Source of the DNA: Myxococcales bacterium
Lineage (GTDB): Bacteria > Myxococcota > Myxococcia > Myxococcales > Myxococcaceae
Assembly (NCBI GenBank): GCA_003153055.1
Contig: PMBV01000530.1
Coordinates: 1-13,770 of the forward strand
Direction: 5' to 3'
Length of the DNA: 13,770 bases
The notes under the pieces were generated by a model that was not told where the DNA came from, did no database searches, and was given only the letters and a program-made list of their open reading frames with translations. Every line of letters starts with the position of its first letter. Position 1 is the stretch's first letter. A program made the translations under genes and the position numbers. Below, one piece after another: positions 6,834-12,744 of the stretch.

Positions 6834-7093
6834 CTCTTCCAACGATGGCAAGGCGATGGGGTTGGATCCTCGTTCTCGGCTTCGGTCTGGGCTGCGGGAC
6901 AATGGTGGAGTCGGCGGGCGCCGGCAGCACGCAGACGGACGGGGGGGGCCTCATCTGCGACCCGGCGAATCCCTGCGACTGCGCCCAGTGCACCACCACC
7001 GACGACTGCGCCCAGGGCCTGACCTGCGCTCCGGGCCGGAGGCGCGGCGAGAGCTGCCCCGGCTCGCTTTGGGTGTGCAGCTCGGAGCCGTGA
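6830..7093 (+). CDS. Small Cys-rich exported protein, likely lipoprotein
   Basis: This 87-aa protein starts with an ATG overlapping the caspase stop (ATGA). It has a short hydrophobic signal (WGWILVLGFGLGC) with Cys22 as a possible lipidation site, although GLGC is a weak lipobox. The mature part has eight further cysteines in about 45 residues (CDPANPCDCAQC, DDCAQGLTC, ESCPGSLWVC), a spacing that suggests a compact disulphide domain. ATG at 6845 is an alternative start giving a shorter signal. As the last gene of the sigma/anti-sigma/caspase operon it could be a substrate, ligand or inhibitor of the caspase; nothing in the sequence decides this. Confidence 0.65.
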   Translation: MTLPTMARRWGWILVLGFGLGCGTMVESAGAGSTQTDGGGLICDPANPCDCAQCTTTDDCAQGLTCAPGRRRGESCPGSLWVCSSEP

Positions 7094-7126
7094 GGCCGAA
7101 CCGCCGACGCGTGGACCCACCTGCCG

Positions 7127-7161
7127 GGCCGCGTGTCGAATGGGTGTCCACCTCCGCGGCC
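7127..7161. other. Inverted repeat after the caspase operon, overlapping the next promoter
   Basis: GGCCGCG (7127-7133) and CGCGGCC (7155-7161) are perfect complements with a 21-base loop. GTGGAC (7111-7116) and GTCCAC (7146-7151) form a competing pair. The structure could end the upstream operon transcript, but it contains the GGTGTCC promoter half for the next gene and has no T-run. Confidence 0.3.
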
Positions 7162-7171
7162 GTGGGGAGTT
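7143..7171 (+). promoter_or_regulatory. Candidate ECF promoter of the DUF2202 lipoprotein gene
   Basis: GGTGTCC (7143-7149), 16 bases, then GGAGTT (7166-7171). The first 15 bases match the lipoprotein-gene site at all but one position and share 11 bases with the sigma-operon site. Transcription would start near 7178, leaving a leader of about 60 bases before the ATG at 7237. Confidence 0.6.
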
Positions 7172-7174
7172 ACA

Positions 7175-7195
7175 GGCTGTGCAGATCGAACAGCC
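7175..7195 (+). promoter_or_regulatory. Leader hairpin of the DUF2202 transcript
   Basis: GGCTGT (7175-7180) pairs perfectly with ACAGCC (7190-7195) around a 9-base loop. It falls at the predicted 5' end of the transcript and is followed by an A-rich, G-poor leader. It could be a transcript-stabilising stem or an operator. Confidence 0.35.
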
Positions 7196-7236
7196 CCGCA
7201 TAAAACCCAACCAAACGAAACAGGAGCTTTACCTTG

Positions 7237-7869
7237 ATGTCGACAAAGACAGCTATGCTACTTGTTGCGACCACGCTCGTGGCCTGTGGGCCGTCGGACC
7301 CGACGGACTCCAGCTTGACTGCGGAGGCCACGGACGTCGCCCAGTCCGCGCTCTCATCGCGCGTGGCGGCGGACCTCACCTTCGTCCGGCAAGAGGAGAA
7401 GCTGGCCCGCGACGTGTATCTCGCGCTCAATGAAAAGTGGGGCCGGCCGATCTTCTCCAACATCTCCCAGAGCGAGCAGCAGCACATGGACGTCATGGCT
7501 TCGATGCTCAGCAAGTACCACCTGGCTGACCCAGTGGCCGGCGCGGGCCGAGGCACCTTCGTCGATCCACTCCTCAAGGGCCTCTATACCGAGCTGGTGG
7601 CCCGGGGCCAGACGAGCCTTGTGGAGGCACTCAAGGTCGGCGCCGACATCGAGGACCTCGACATCGTAGACATCCGGACGCGCCTCGGCTCCAGCCCACC
7701 CAGTGATGTCACCACCGTGTACCAGAACCTCATGAAGGCCTCGCGGAACCATCTGAGGAACTTCGTGAAGCAGCTGACCGTGAACGGTGGGACCTACACG
7801 CCGACGTACCTCACGCTCGAGGAGTACCAGCACATCATCTCGACCCCGATGGAACGCGGGCCGTACTGA
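7237..7869 (+). CDS. DUF2202 ferritin-like lipoprotein
   Basis: This is a 210-aa protein. Its signal ends LVAC, with Cys17 as the lipid anchor. The DUF2202 (PF09968-like) ferritin-like helical domain spans about 46-200. It shows FVRQEEKLARDVYLAL (about 49-64), ISQSEQQHMD (76-85; candidate metal ligands Glu80 and His83), VGADIEDLDI, and a last helix with NHLRNFV. Ferritin-like folds usually bind a di-iron centre; the exact activity of DUF2202 is not known to me. AGGAG at 7222-7226 serves either the ATG at 7237 or a TTG at 7234. The gene has its own GGTGTCC-type promoter and belongs to the proposed ECF regulon. Its stop abuts the nucleotidyltransferase repeat with no spacer. Confidence 0.85.
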   Translation: MSTKTAMLLVATTLVACGPSDPTDSSLTAEATDVAQSALSSRVAADLTFVRQEEKLARDVYLALNEKWGRPIFSNISQSEQQHMDVMASMLSKYHLADPVAGAGRGTFVDPLLKGLYTELVARGQTSLVEALKVGADIEDLDIVDIRTRLGSSPPSDVTTVYQNLMKASRNHLRNFVKQLTVNGGTYTPTYLTLEEYQHIISTPMERGPY

Positions 7870-8553
7870 GTCGCGCCTGCTGTCACCCAGACGCCGGGCC
7901 CGTGGGGTCGCGAGGCCCCCATCGCCCCGCTGGCGAAGAACCCCGACGACTCCGAGGAGCGCGCTCGGGAGCGCACGCGTGCGGCTTTCCATCGCGAGAC
8001 AGCGACGTCGACGTGAAGGCCATTCATCTCGACGAGACGCGCTCGCTGTTGGGGTTTCCGCGGGCCTCGGCGGCGGCCGAGCGCCTGGAGTTCGTCGATG
8101 GCGCGGAGATCGACTACTCCTCGAACGAGCTCGGCCCAGTGCTCCTGGCGGTGCTGAAGGGGAACGGCAACTACCTCGAGCGGATTCTCGGGGGCCAGAC
8201 GCTCGAAGGCTCAGCGACCCTCGATGGGCTTCGTGCCCCGGTCGCTCGGTCGCTCTCCCGTCGGGTGGCCCGCCACTATCTGGGCTTCGCTACGCAGCAG
8301 CGGCGTGAATGGGAAGCCGGCGGGCGCACGTCGGCGAAGAAGCTCCTGTATGTGTTGAGGACGGCGCTCACCGGTGCGCACCTGCTCCTCGAGGGAGAGG
8401 TCATCACAGACGTGACGAGGCTGCTCGAGCGGTACGGCTTCGCGGAGGCGGCGCAATTGGTCGAGGAGAAGCGGCGTGGTGAGAAGGCGAGCCTACCCAC
8501 CGAGCTGAGCGGGCACTGGGAGCGGCGGATCCCCGAGGTCTTCGACGTGCTCG
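7870..8553 (+). repeat. Direct repeat, right copy (truncated nucleotidyltransferase region)
   Basis: This copy of 2313-3104 begins one base after the DUF2202 stop codon. It contains the tail of the large nucleotidyltransferase gene, then skips 105 bases and resumes in the small gene at the catalytic motif. Homology ends where the vapC fragment begins on the other strand. Confidence 0.85.
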
Positions 8554-8585
8554 CCCGTCAGGCCCTCCAAAGTCGCAAGGGGTAG
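7902..8585 (+). pseudogene. Truncated duplicate of the small RlaP-type nucleotidyltransferase
   Basis: The open frame (227 codons from a GTG) contains GAHACGFPSRDSDVDVKA and everything through GHWERRIPEV. It is nearly the same as the gene at 2411-3202 but lacks that gene's first 35 residues and its last 40 or so. The 5' part of the frame is the out-of-frame tail of the large nucleotidyltransferase, so the GTG at 7902 is an accident of fusion, with no ribosome site. The C-terminus is replaced by a short unrelated tail. The DxD residues survive and the frame is open, so a translated fragment cannot be excluded. I regard it as a broken duplicate. Confidence 0.75.
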
Positions 8586-8848
8586 AACCTGGTTGCGAAA
8601 GTCAAGTCCTGATCGGTCGTGAGCAGCGTCAGTTTGTGGCGAACACACAGCTGAGCGATCAGGGCGTCGATGGTACCCAGCTGAATTCCCTTCCCCCGAC
8701 ATCGATTGTGCAGCGCAGCCGCATCGACATGGTCTTGTCGATCAGGCGAAACAAATGGGAGCGCAGCAAAGCGTTCGATCAACGCTCCAGCCGCCTTGGG
8801 GCCTGAGAACCCCTGGAGGAACTCCTGGAGGATGATGCCGCTCGACAC
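8558..8848 (-). pseudogene. C-terminal part of a VapC-type PIN-domain toxin
   Basis: This 96-codon frame reads SSGIILQEFLQGF, then TIDALIAQLCVRHKL and LLTTDQDL. These match the middle and end of PIN-domain VapC RNases: the Glu in 'LQEFLQG' and the Asp residues in 'TIDALIA' and 'TTDQD' are catalytic-type positions. The N-terminal strand with the first catalytic Asp is missing. The 5' end runs out of frame into the start of a vapB gene, so an internal deletion removed the end of the antitoxin and the start of the toxin. It should be inactive. Confidence 0.7.
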
Positions 8849-8903
8849 TGACTTTCAGGGCGCGCTCGATCAATCGTGGGTCCAGTGAAAGGTTGGTCGC
8901 CAT
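8847..8903 (-). pseudogene. N-terminal stub of a VapB-type antitoxin
   Basis: From the ATG at 8903, with GAGGAG about nine bases upstream, the frame encodes MATNLSLDPRLIERALKVS, typical of the first strand and helix of VapB ribbon-helix antitoxins. It then joins the vapC fragment in another frame at about 8847. The intact ribosome site means the stub may still be translated into junk. The 124 bases further upstream (8904-9027) show no gene I recognise. Confidence 0.65.
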
Positions 8904-9027
8904 GTGTGACTCCTCACACAGGAGTTTACACAGGAGATCACCTGAACGGTAGACGGCCCACTCGAGGCCGAACGTCGCGAGCACCAGCGCCGCGGGTCCG
9001 TCCTCCGGTGTGAGGAGAGATCACGAT

Positions 9028-9453
9028 TCACGCGGCCTTGGAGCAGCCAACCGGACAATGAGGATCGCGCGCAGTCAGCGGATCGAGCCCGCCCCCGGCG
9101 CTGACCGCGAGGCACCCGCCGCACTGGCGCCTGAGGTCACAGCCTCGACAGGCGCTGCTCCCGGCGCGGTACCGTCGCGCCTCGGAGCTGGCGTACAGGG
9201 CCGCGAGCGTCGGGCTTCACGGGGAGCCGGCCCGCCCCCCAGAACGGAGGCTGCCGAGCATTGACGGGAACTTGCGGCACGCGTGCACTTCGCCGTCGGG
9301 CAGCAAGGCGACGAAATTGAAGGCCGCGCCACACCCGTGCCCCGTACAGCCGCCCCACCGGGGGAGCCGCGCCTCGGCACGCAGCACGTTCAACAGGCCT
9401 TCCTTCCTGCCGAGGAACGGCCGGGTCCGTTCCGCGGGTGGCGTGAGGCTCAA
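9028..9453 (-). pseudogene. C-terminal remnant of a radical SAM/SPASM peptide maturase
   Basis: In one frame the minus strand reads LTPPAERTRPFLGRKEGLLN, RWGGCTGHGCGAAFNF, LPDGEVHACRKFPSMLG, an in-frame TGA (9217-9219), then LAALYASSEARRYRAGSSAC, RGCDLRRQCGGCLAV, ending at TGA 9028-9030. This is the SPASM iron-sulphur region of radical SAM maturases, closest in my memory to the thio(seleno)oxazole or ACGX-peptide types: the CxGHGCGAAFN, the GEVHAC and the CxxCxxxxxCGGC cysteines are all there. The radical SAM barrel and its CxxxCxxC are absent. It joins the PepSY gene exactly at that gene's stop codon. The frame is conserved on both sides of the single stop, so decay looks recent. Confidence 0.7.
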
Positions 9454-9980
9454 AGCTTCTCCTCGACCCGCCTTGACTGGGTGCCTTTGAGCAGCTCGAT
9501 GTCAGCTTGAGCAGCGCCACTCTCGAGTTCAGGCGAGACGCTGACGGCGGTGAATCCCGCGTTCGCCTTCTCCGCCTTCATCACGACCTCTCGCAATGAG
9601 CGCTTGGTTTTCGCCATCACCTCCGCCTGCTTCCTGGCTGCCACCAGGTCTTCGGCCCCTGTCAGGGCCTCGGTCTTCACCACTTTGCCCGTCTTGTGGT
9701 CGACGATGACTTCGAAGAACGTGCCGCCCTTGGTCGTGTAGACGGAGAGCTGCAGCTTCCCATCCTCGAGCTCGAACTTCCCCGAGAGGGGCAGGCCCTC
9801 GCTCGCACTGGCCTTGAGCCCGCCAGACAGCGAGACCTTGGCCTCCTTCATGGCGGCGGCGAGCGCTGGCGCGCTCTTGGCGGCCTCTTCTCCTTCGGTC
9901 TTCTCGTGGGCATTGTACTCCTGTGCTCCCACGGTGGTGGCCCCTACAATCGCGACCAGCGAGATGATTGCAATTCGCAT
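9450..9980 (-). CDS. Periplasmic PepSY-domain protein
   Basis: This is a 176-aa secreted protein with a Sec signal at residues 1-19 (cleavage near TVGA-QE). The body has GKFELEDGKLQLSVYTTKGG, then FFEVIVDHKTGKVVKTE, a PepSY-type beta hairpin/helix unit. A second similar unit, KANAGFTAVSVSPEL and ADIELLKGTQSRRVEEKL, ends the protein. PepSY domains are thought to modulate peptidases or bind envelope ligands. AGGAGG about six bases before the ATG is a strong ribosome site. It is the last gene of the chrB operon, 10 bases after the superoxide dismutase. Homologues often end '...EKLD', so about one residue may have been lost where the radical SAM fragment was joined. Confidence 0.75.
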   Translation of the reverse strand: MRIAIISLVAIVGATTVGAQEYNAHEKTEGEEAAKSAPALAAAMKEAKVSLSGGLKASASEGLPLSGKFELEDGKLQLSVYTTKGGTFFEVIVDHKTGKVVKTEALTGAEDLVAARKQAEVMAKTKRSLREVVMKAEKANAGFTAVSVSPELESGAAQADIELLKGTQSRRVEEKL

Positions 9981-9990
9981 GTGTTCCTCC

Positions 9991-10722
9991 TCACGGAGCC
10001 TTGAACAGCACTCCCAGCTTCGACGCCTGCACGAAACGACGGTTCACTTCCTGCCAGTCGATGTTCTGAAAGAAGGCGTCGATGTACTTGCCGGCCGCTG
10101 CTCCGTAGTCCATCTGGTACGCGTGCTCGTACATGTCCATGACGAGCAGTGGCGCTCCGAAGGCCAGCGCCTGGGTGTGGTTCCCGGACCAGTAGACGCG
10201 GGGGCCGCCGGTGTGGAGGTTCCAGTCCAGCACTGTCCAGCCGCTCCCTCCGGCCAGACTCGCGCCCGTGGCTCGGAAGAGCTCCTCCCAACGCCCCACT
10301 CCCCCGAAGGCTTCGGACAGCGCAGCCTGCACGGCTCCGCCCGGCTTGCCATCACCGCCAAGGTTCCCGAAGTACAGCTCGTGCAAGATGACCGAGTTGG
10401 TGAAGGTGAGCTCCCGCTCTCTGAGTCCGCCGACGAGAAAGCCCGGAGTCTCCTTCGTCACTCGCGCGAGCTCTTCCTCAACCTTGTTCAGGTTCTTGAC
10501 CGCACCCCCGTAGTTGTTCTCCCAGTGGGAGGTGATGAGCCGTTCGGACAGGCCGCGCAGCTTCTTCGCCTCCACGGGAAGTGGCTTCATGATGTGCGGT
10601 CCGGCCGGGAGCCCAGTCTTTGGTGCGATTCTTGGGTCGTCCGCCATGGTCAACCCACCTTTCAGGAGCAGCACCGCCGAGGAGCTCGCTCCCAATACGC
10701 CGATCGCCTCTCGTCTCGTCAT
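9991..10722 (-). CDS. chrC: Tat-exported Fe/Mn superoxide dismutase (ChrC-like)
   Basis: This is a 243-aa protein of the iron/manganese superoxide dismutase family, converting superoxide to oxygen and peroxide. Metal ligands are visible: His66 in SHWENNYGG, His114 in LHELYFGNLGG, Asp196 and His200 in MDMYEHAYQMDYG. The N-terminus, MTRREAIGVLGASSS plus a hydrophobic stretch, is a twin-arginine signal, so it likely works outside the cytoplasm. ATG at 10722 is eight bases after AGGAGG; the GTG two codons earlier is too close to it. In chromate operons such as chrBAC of Ochrobactrum, ChrC is a superoxide dismutase of this type. With chrB upstream, a role against chromate-generated superoxide is likely. 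The symbol rests on this context. Confidence 0.85.
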   Translation of the reverse strand: MTRREAIGVLGASSSAVLLLKGGLTMADDPRIAPKTGLPAGPHIMKPLPVEAKKLRGLSERLITSHWENNYGGAVKNLNKVEEELARVTKETPGFLVGGLRERELTFTNSVILHELYFGNLGGDGKPGGAVQAALSEAFGGVGRWEELFRATGASLAGGSGWTVLDWNLHTGGPRVYWSGNHTQALAFGAPLLVMDMYEHAYQMDYGAAAGKYIDAFFQNIDWQEVNRRFVQASKLGVLFKAP

Positions 10723-10737
10723 TCCCACGTCGTCCTC

Positions 10738-11397
10738 CTATCGCGGCGTGATGGCCACGTCGTCGAAGTACGTGACCGAGTCGGCCTTGGTCCAGACGCC
10801 GGCCCTTCCAGAACCGCTGAATGTCTTGTCATGCGCGTCGATGATCCGCTTGCCGTCGAGAAAGACCTGCAGGTGGTCGTCCTGGGCATCGGCGACGAGC
10901 TCGTGCCAAACGCCTGTGGCTACCTTGCCACTGGAGCTGGCGATTTCTCTCCGCTGGCCGGCTTTCACGAAATAGAGGCGGGTGTTGTCTTCGAGGGCAT
11001 TGGCGCGCGCCAGGTAGTAATTGTCCTCATCCTGGTAGCGGAACACCAGCCCGCATGCCCGGTCGACGCTGCCGGAGACGGGTTTGCACTTCACCGACAC
11101 CTTGCCATCCTTCATCCAAGGGCTGTCGGCGACCGCCACGGGGAAACGGTAGTCGGTCGAATCGGTTTCAACCTGAGCGAGCACGTTGGGCGCGCTCGGG
11201 GCGTCCTTCTCGGCTTTCACCACCCACCTCCCTACAGCGCCGCCTCCGGTGCGGGCGATGGAGAACCCGGTGGGGGCTCTCTCGGGCACTTCCTGGTCGA
11301 AGTTGATGACCGTCGAGGTGCCCTTCGATTCCTGAGCCCGGGCGGCCGAGGCGACGAGGATTGCACCCAACCTCACTGCAAGCCGGGAGAGTTTCAT
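10738..11397 (-). CDS. Secreted concanavalin-like (LamG/DUF1080-like) protein
   Basis: This is a 219-aa protein with a Sec signal (residues 1-21, cleavage after ASAARA). The mature part looks like a beta-sandwich of the laminin-G/DUF1080 class: GLVFRYQDEDNYYLARANAL (about 116-135), then DDHLQVFLDGKRIIDAHD and GRAGVWTKADSVTYFDDV. Such folds bind or cut glycans, but no catalytic residues can be assigned here. The ATG overlaps the chrB stop (ATGA), and the gene ends 15 bases before the superoxide dismutase start, so it is an inner member of the chromate operon. Its place between chrB and the dismutase is unusual for classical chr operons. The function is unknown. Confidence 0.72.
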   Translation of the reverse strand: MKLSRLAVRLGAILVASAARAQESKGTSTVINFDQEVPERAPTGFSIARTGGGAVGRWVVKAEKDAPSAPNVLAQVETDSTDYRFPVAVADSPWMKDGKVSVKCKPVSGSVDRACGLVFRYQDEDNYYLARANALEDNTRLYFVKAGQRREIASSSGKVATGVWHELVADAQDDHLQVFLDGKRIIDAHDKTFSGSGRAGVWTKADSVTYFDDVAITPR

Positions 11398-12416
11398 GTC
11401 TTGTTCCTCCTGAAGTACTCGAAGAGGTTGGCGAAGAAGAGGGACCCTTGCGCGAGCCTTACCTCGTCATCCTCTGTAGTCGCGGTGAGCCCGCCGATGA
11501 GGTGCTCGAGCCCGAGCGCTTCCTGCCGGCCGAACTTCGCGTCCTTGAGGTCGATGTCGTGCACCACCTCGGCGAGCTGGTGCAGGGCCGGGTCGTCCAG
11601 ACCGAATCGGCGCAGCAACACCTCGAACGTGCAGCGGTCCCCTTCATGGGTGTACTCGGCCTCGAACATGTCAAAGCGCAGCTCGTCGGATTTGGGCTTG
11701 TAGCCTTGCCCCGGCACGAACTTGAACAGGGCTCCCTCGTCAATGAAGCGCCGGATCAACCAGGCGCTCGCTATGCGGTCGACCTTGATGCCCTTGCGCG
11801 TCACCCAGGTCTTTCCTTTGACGACCTCCGCAGGTGCTTTTGTTGGCGGGGTGGACTTCTCGGTGGTTGTCTTCATGGTCTTCTCCATCTCCGCGACCAG
11901 GGCCTCAGCCGCTTCTCGCCCGCTGGCGCCGAAGAAGTCGATTTCAGCGGTGTCGATGAGGCGCTTGCGCAGCCTCCCGAGGTCCGGCCCAATGGCGGTC
12001 AACTTCTTGGTCTTGCGACCCGGCTTGAGCTCGGCGCGCAAGCCTTGGGCCTCCTTGAGAATCGCGCGGTAGTCGGCTTCCCGCGCAACGAGGAACATTC
12101 TCTCGACTTCCGAATCAGAGAGGCCTTCAACGAACCGCGCCTCAATGACCGAGGAGTCGCCGCCGCCCTCGACGATTTCGCGCGAGACCCACTGGAAGTC
12201 CTCGAAGGCCTCCTCCGTGTTGGGGAGCGCATAGACGGAGTTTTTGATCGCCATCGCTCCGACGCGCTGGAGCCGTCGTCCAATCTTCACGCGCAGGTAG
12301 TTGGGTGTCGGAGGTATCTGATGAATGAGGAGGAGCCACGGGACCTTTGGGGTGGGGCCTACGTTCCCTCTCGCCTGAGGCGCTTTGAGTGATTCAGTTG
12401 ATGCACGCAGATTCAT
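11394..12416 (-). CDS. chrB: Chromate resistance protein ChrB (regulator/sensor)
   Basis: This is a 340-aa protein. ChrB N-domain at about 26-130: [34 protein letters not shown], and [21 protein letters not shown] Thr/Pro/Lys-rich linker at about 180-200 separates it from the ChrB C-domain at about 201-312: [40 protein letters not shown], and [20 protein letters not shown]. ChrB is the chromate-responsive transcriptional regulator of chr operons. The ATG at 12416 is the last start ahead of the domain. It has no obvious ribosome site and leaves 25 extra N-terminal residues; the frame is open further upstream, but that sequence does not look coding. It is the first gene of the operon. No chrA transporter is present in the window. 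Confidence 0.85.
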   Translation of the reverse strand: MNLRASTESLKAPQARGNVGPTPKVPWLLLIHQIPPTPNYLRVKIGRRLQRVGAMAIKNSVYALPNTEEAFEDFQWVSREIVEGGGDSSVIEARFVEGLSDSEVERMFLVAREADYRAILKEAQGLRAELKPGRKTKKLTAIGPDLGRLRKRLIDTAEIDFFGASGREAAEALVAEMEKTMKTTTEKSTPPTKAPAEVVKGKTWVTRKGIKVDRIASAWLIRRFIDEGALFKFVPGQGYKPKSDELRFDMFEAEYTHEGDRCTFEVLLRRFGLDDPALHQLAEVVHDIDLKDAKFGRQEALGLEHLIGGLTATTEDDEVRLAQGSLFFANLFEYFRRNKT

Positions 12417-12426
12417 TTGCGAGATT

Positions 12427-12440
12427 CGGGTAATGACCCG
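12427..12440. promoter_or_regulatory. Palindrome adjoining the chrB start, possible operator
   Basis: CGGGT (12427-12431), AATG, ACCCG (12436-12440) is a perfect 5-base inverted repeat ending 11 bases before the chrB ATG on the minus strand. ChrB proteins are regulators, so an autoregulatory site is possible. The stem is short and could be chance. Confidence 0.3.
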
Positions 12441-12450
12441 TGAGATGCTC

Positions 12451-12552
12451 GTCAAGCTCATCGACGGGGGGAACTCGTACCGCGTCGACGATCTCCGCCG
12501 CGCCAAGGAGCTCGGCGAGCGGGGCCTCCACTCCGTTGACGTGGGCACGAGA
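12451..12552 (+). pseudogene. Fragment of 6-phosphogluconate dehydrogenase (gnd)
   Basis: The plus strand encodes [20 protein letters not shown], then [11 protein letters not shown]. This matches the conserved 'IDGGNS...D..RR...L...G..(Y/F)VDVGTSGG' segment of the NADP-binding domain of 6-phosphogluconate dehydrogenases. The match stops at the VDVGT turn, and the upstream sequence does not match. About 30 codons survive with no frameshift. It is a short relic, antisense to the chrB leader. Confidence 0.6.
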
Positions 12553-12717
12553 AGGCCTGATCCCGCGTCGCCACAGCCTGGCCACTTCCGGCCGGCATGG
12601 GTCGGGGCGGTGACGAGACTTACCGAATCGTGGCGCCGCCGGCATTCCACATCCCACATCTTCACGCGGGCAATTCGCCGCTGGCTCTGGCTGACGCCTC
12701 GGGAGGGGGCCGCCACA

Positions 12718-12737
12718 CTGCTGACGGCGAGCAGCAG
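12718..12737 (-). terminator. Weak hairpin after the right-edge gene
   Basis: CTGCTG (12718-12723) and CAGCAG (12732-12737) are perfect complements with an 8-base loop, beginning about eight bases after the TAG (12745-12747) of the minus-strand gene. There is no T-run, so this is a low-confidence terminator. Confidence 0.3.
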
Positions 12738-12744
12738 GCTGGGC

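Larger units (their letters stand above)
12417..12744. other. Intergenic region upstream of chrB
   Basis: This 328-base gap separates the right-edge gene from chrB. It contains the gnd fragment, a palindrome next to the chrB start and a weak hairpin near 12718-12737. The rest shows no coding pattern that I recognise on either strand. The chrB promoter must lie here, but I see no convincing -35/-10 pair. Confidence 0.5.

Noticed and set aside
9217..9219. The TGA inside the radical SAM remnant as a selenocysteine codon
   Set aside because: The position does not correspond to a conserved Cys in the SPASM region as I remember it, the protein lacks its catalytic half, and no selenocysteine hairpin is evident.
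9814..11703. A 629-codon plus-strand open frame antisense to the chrB operon
   Set aside because: It is a shadow of the well-supported minus-strand genes (superoxide dismutase, LamG, chrB), produced by GC-rich codon bias. It has no recognisable domain or ribosome site.
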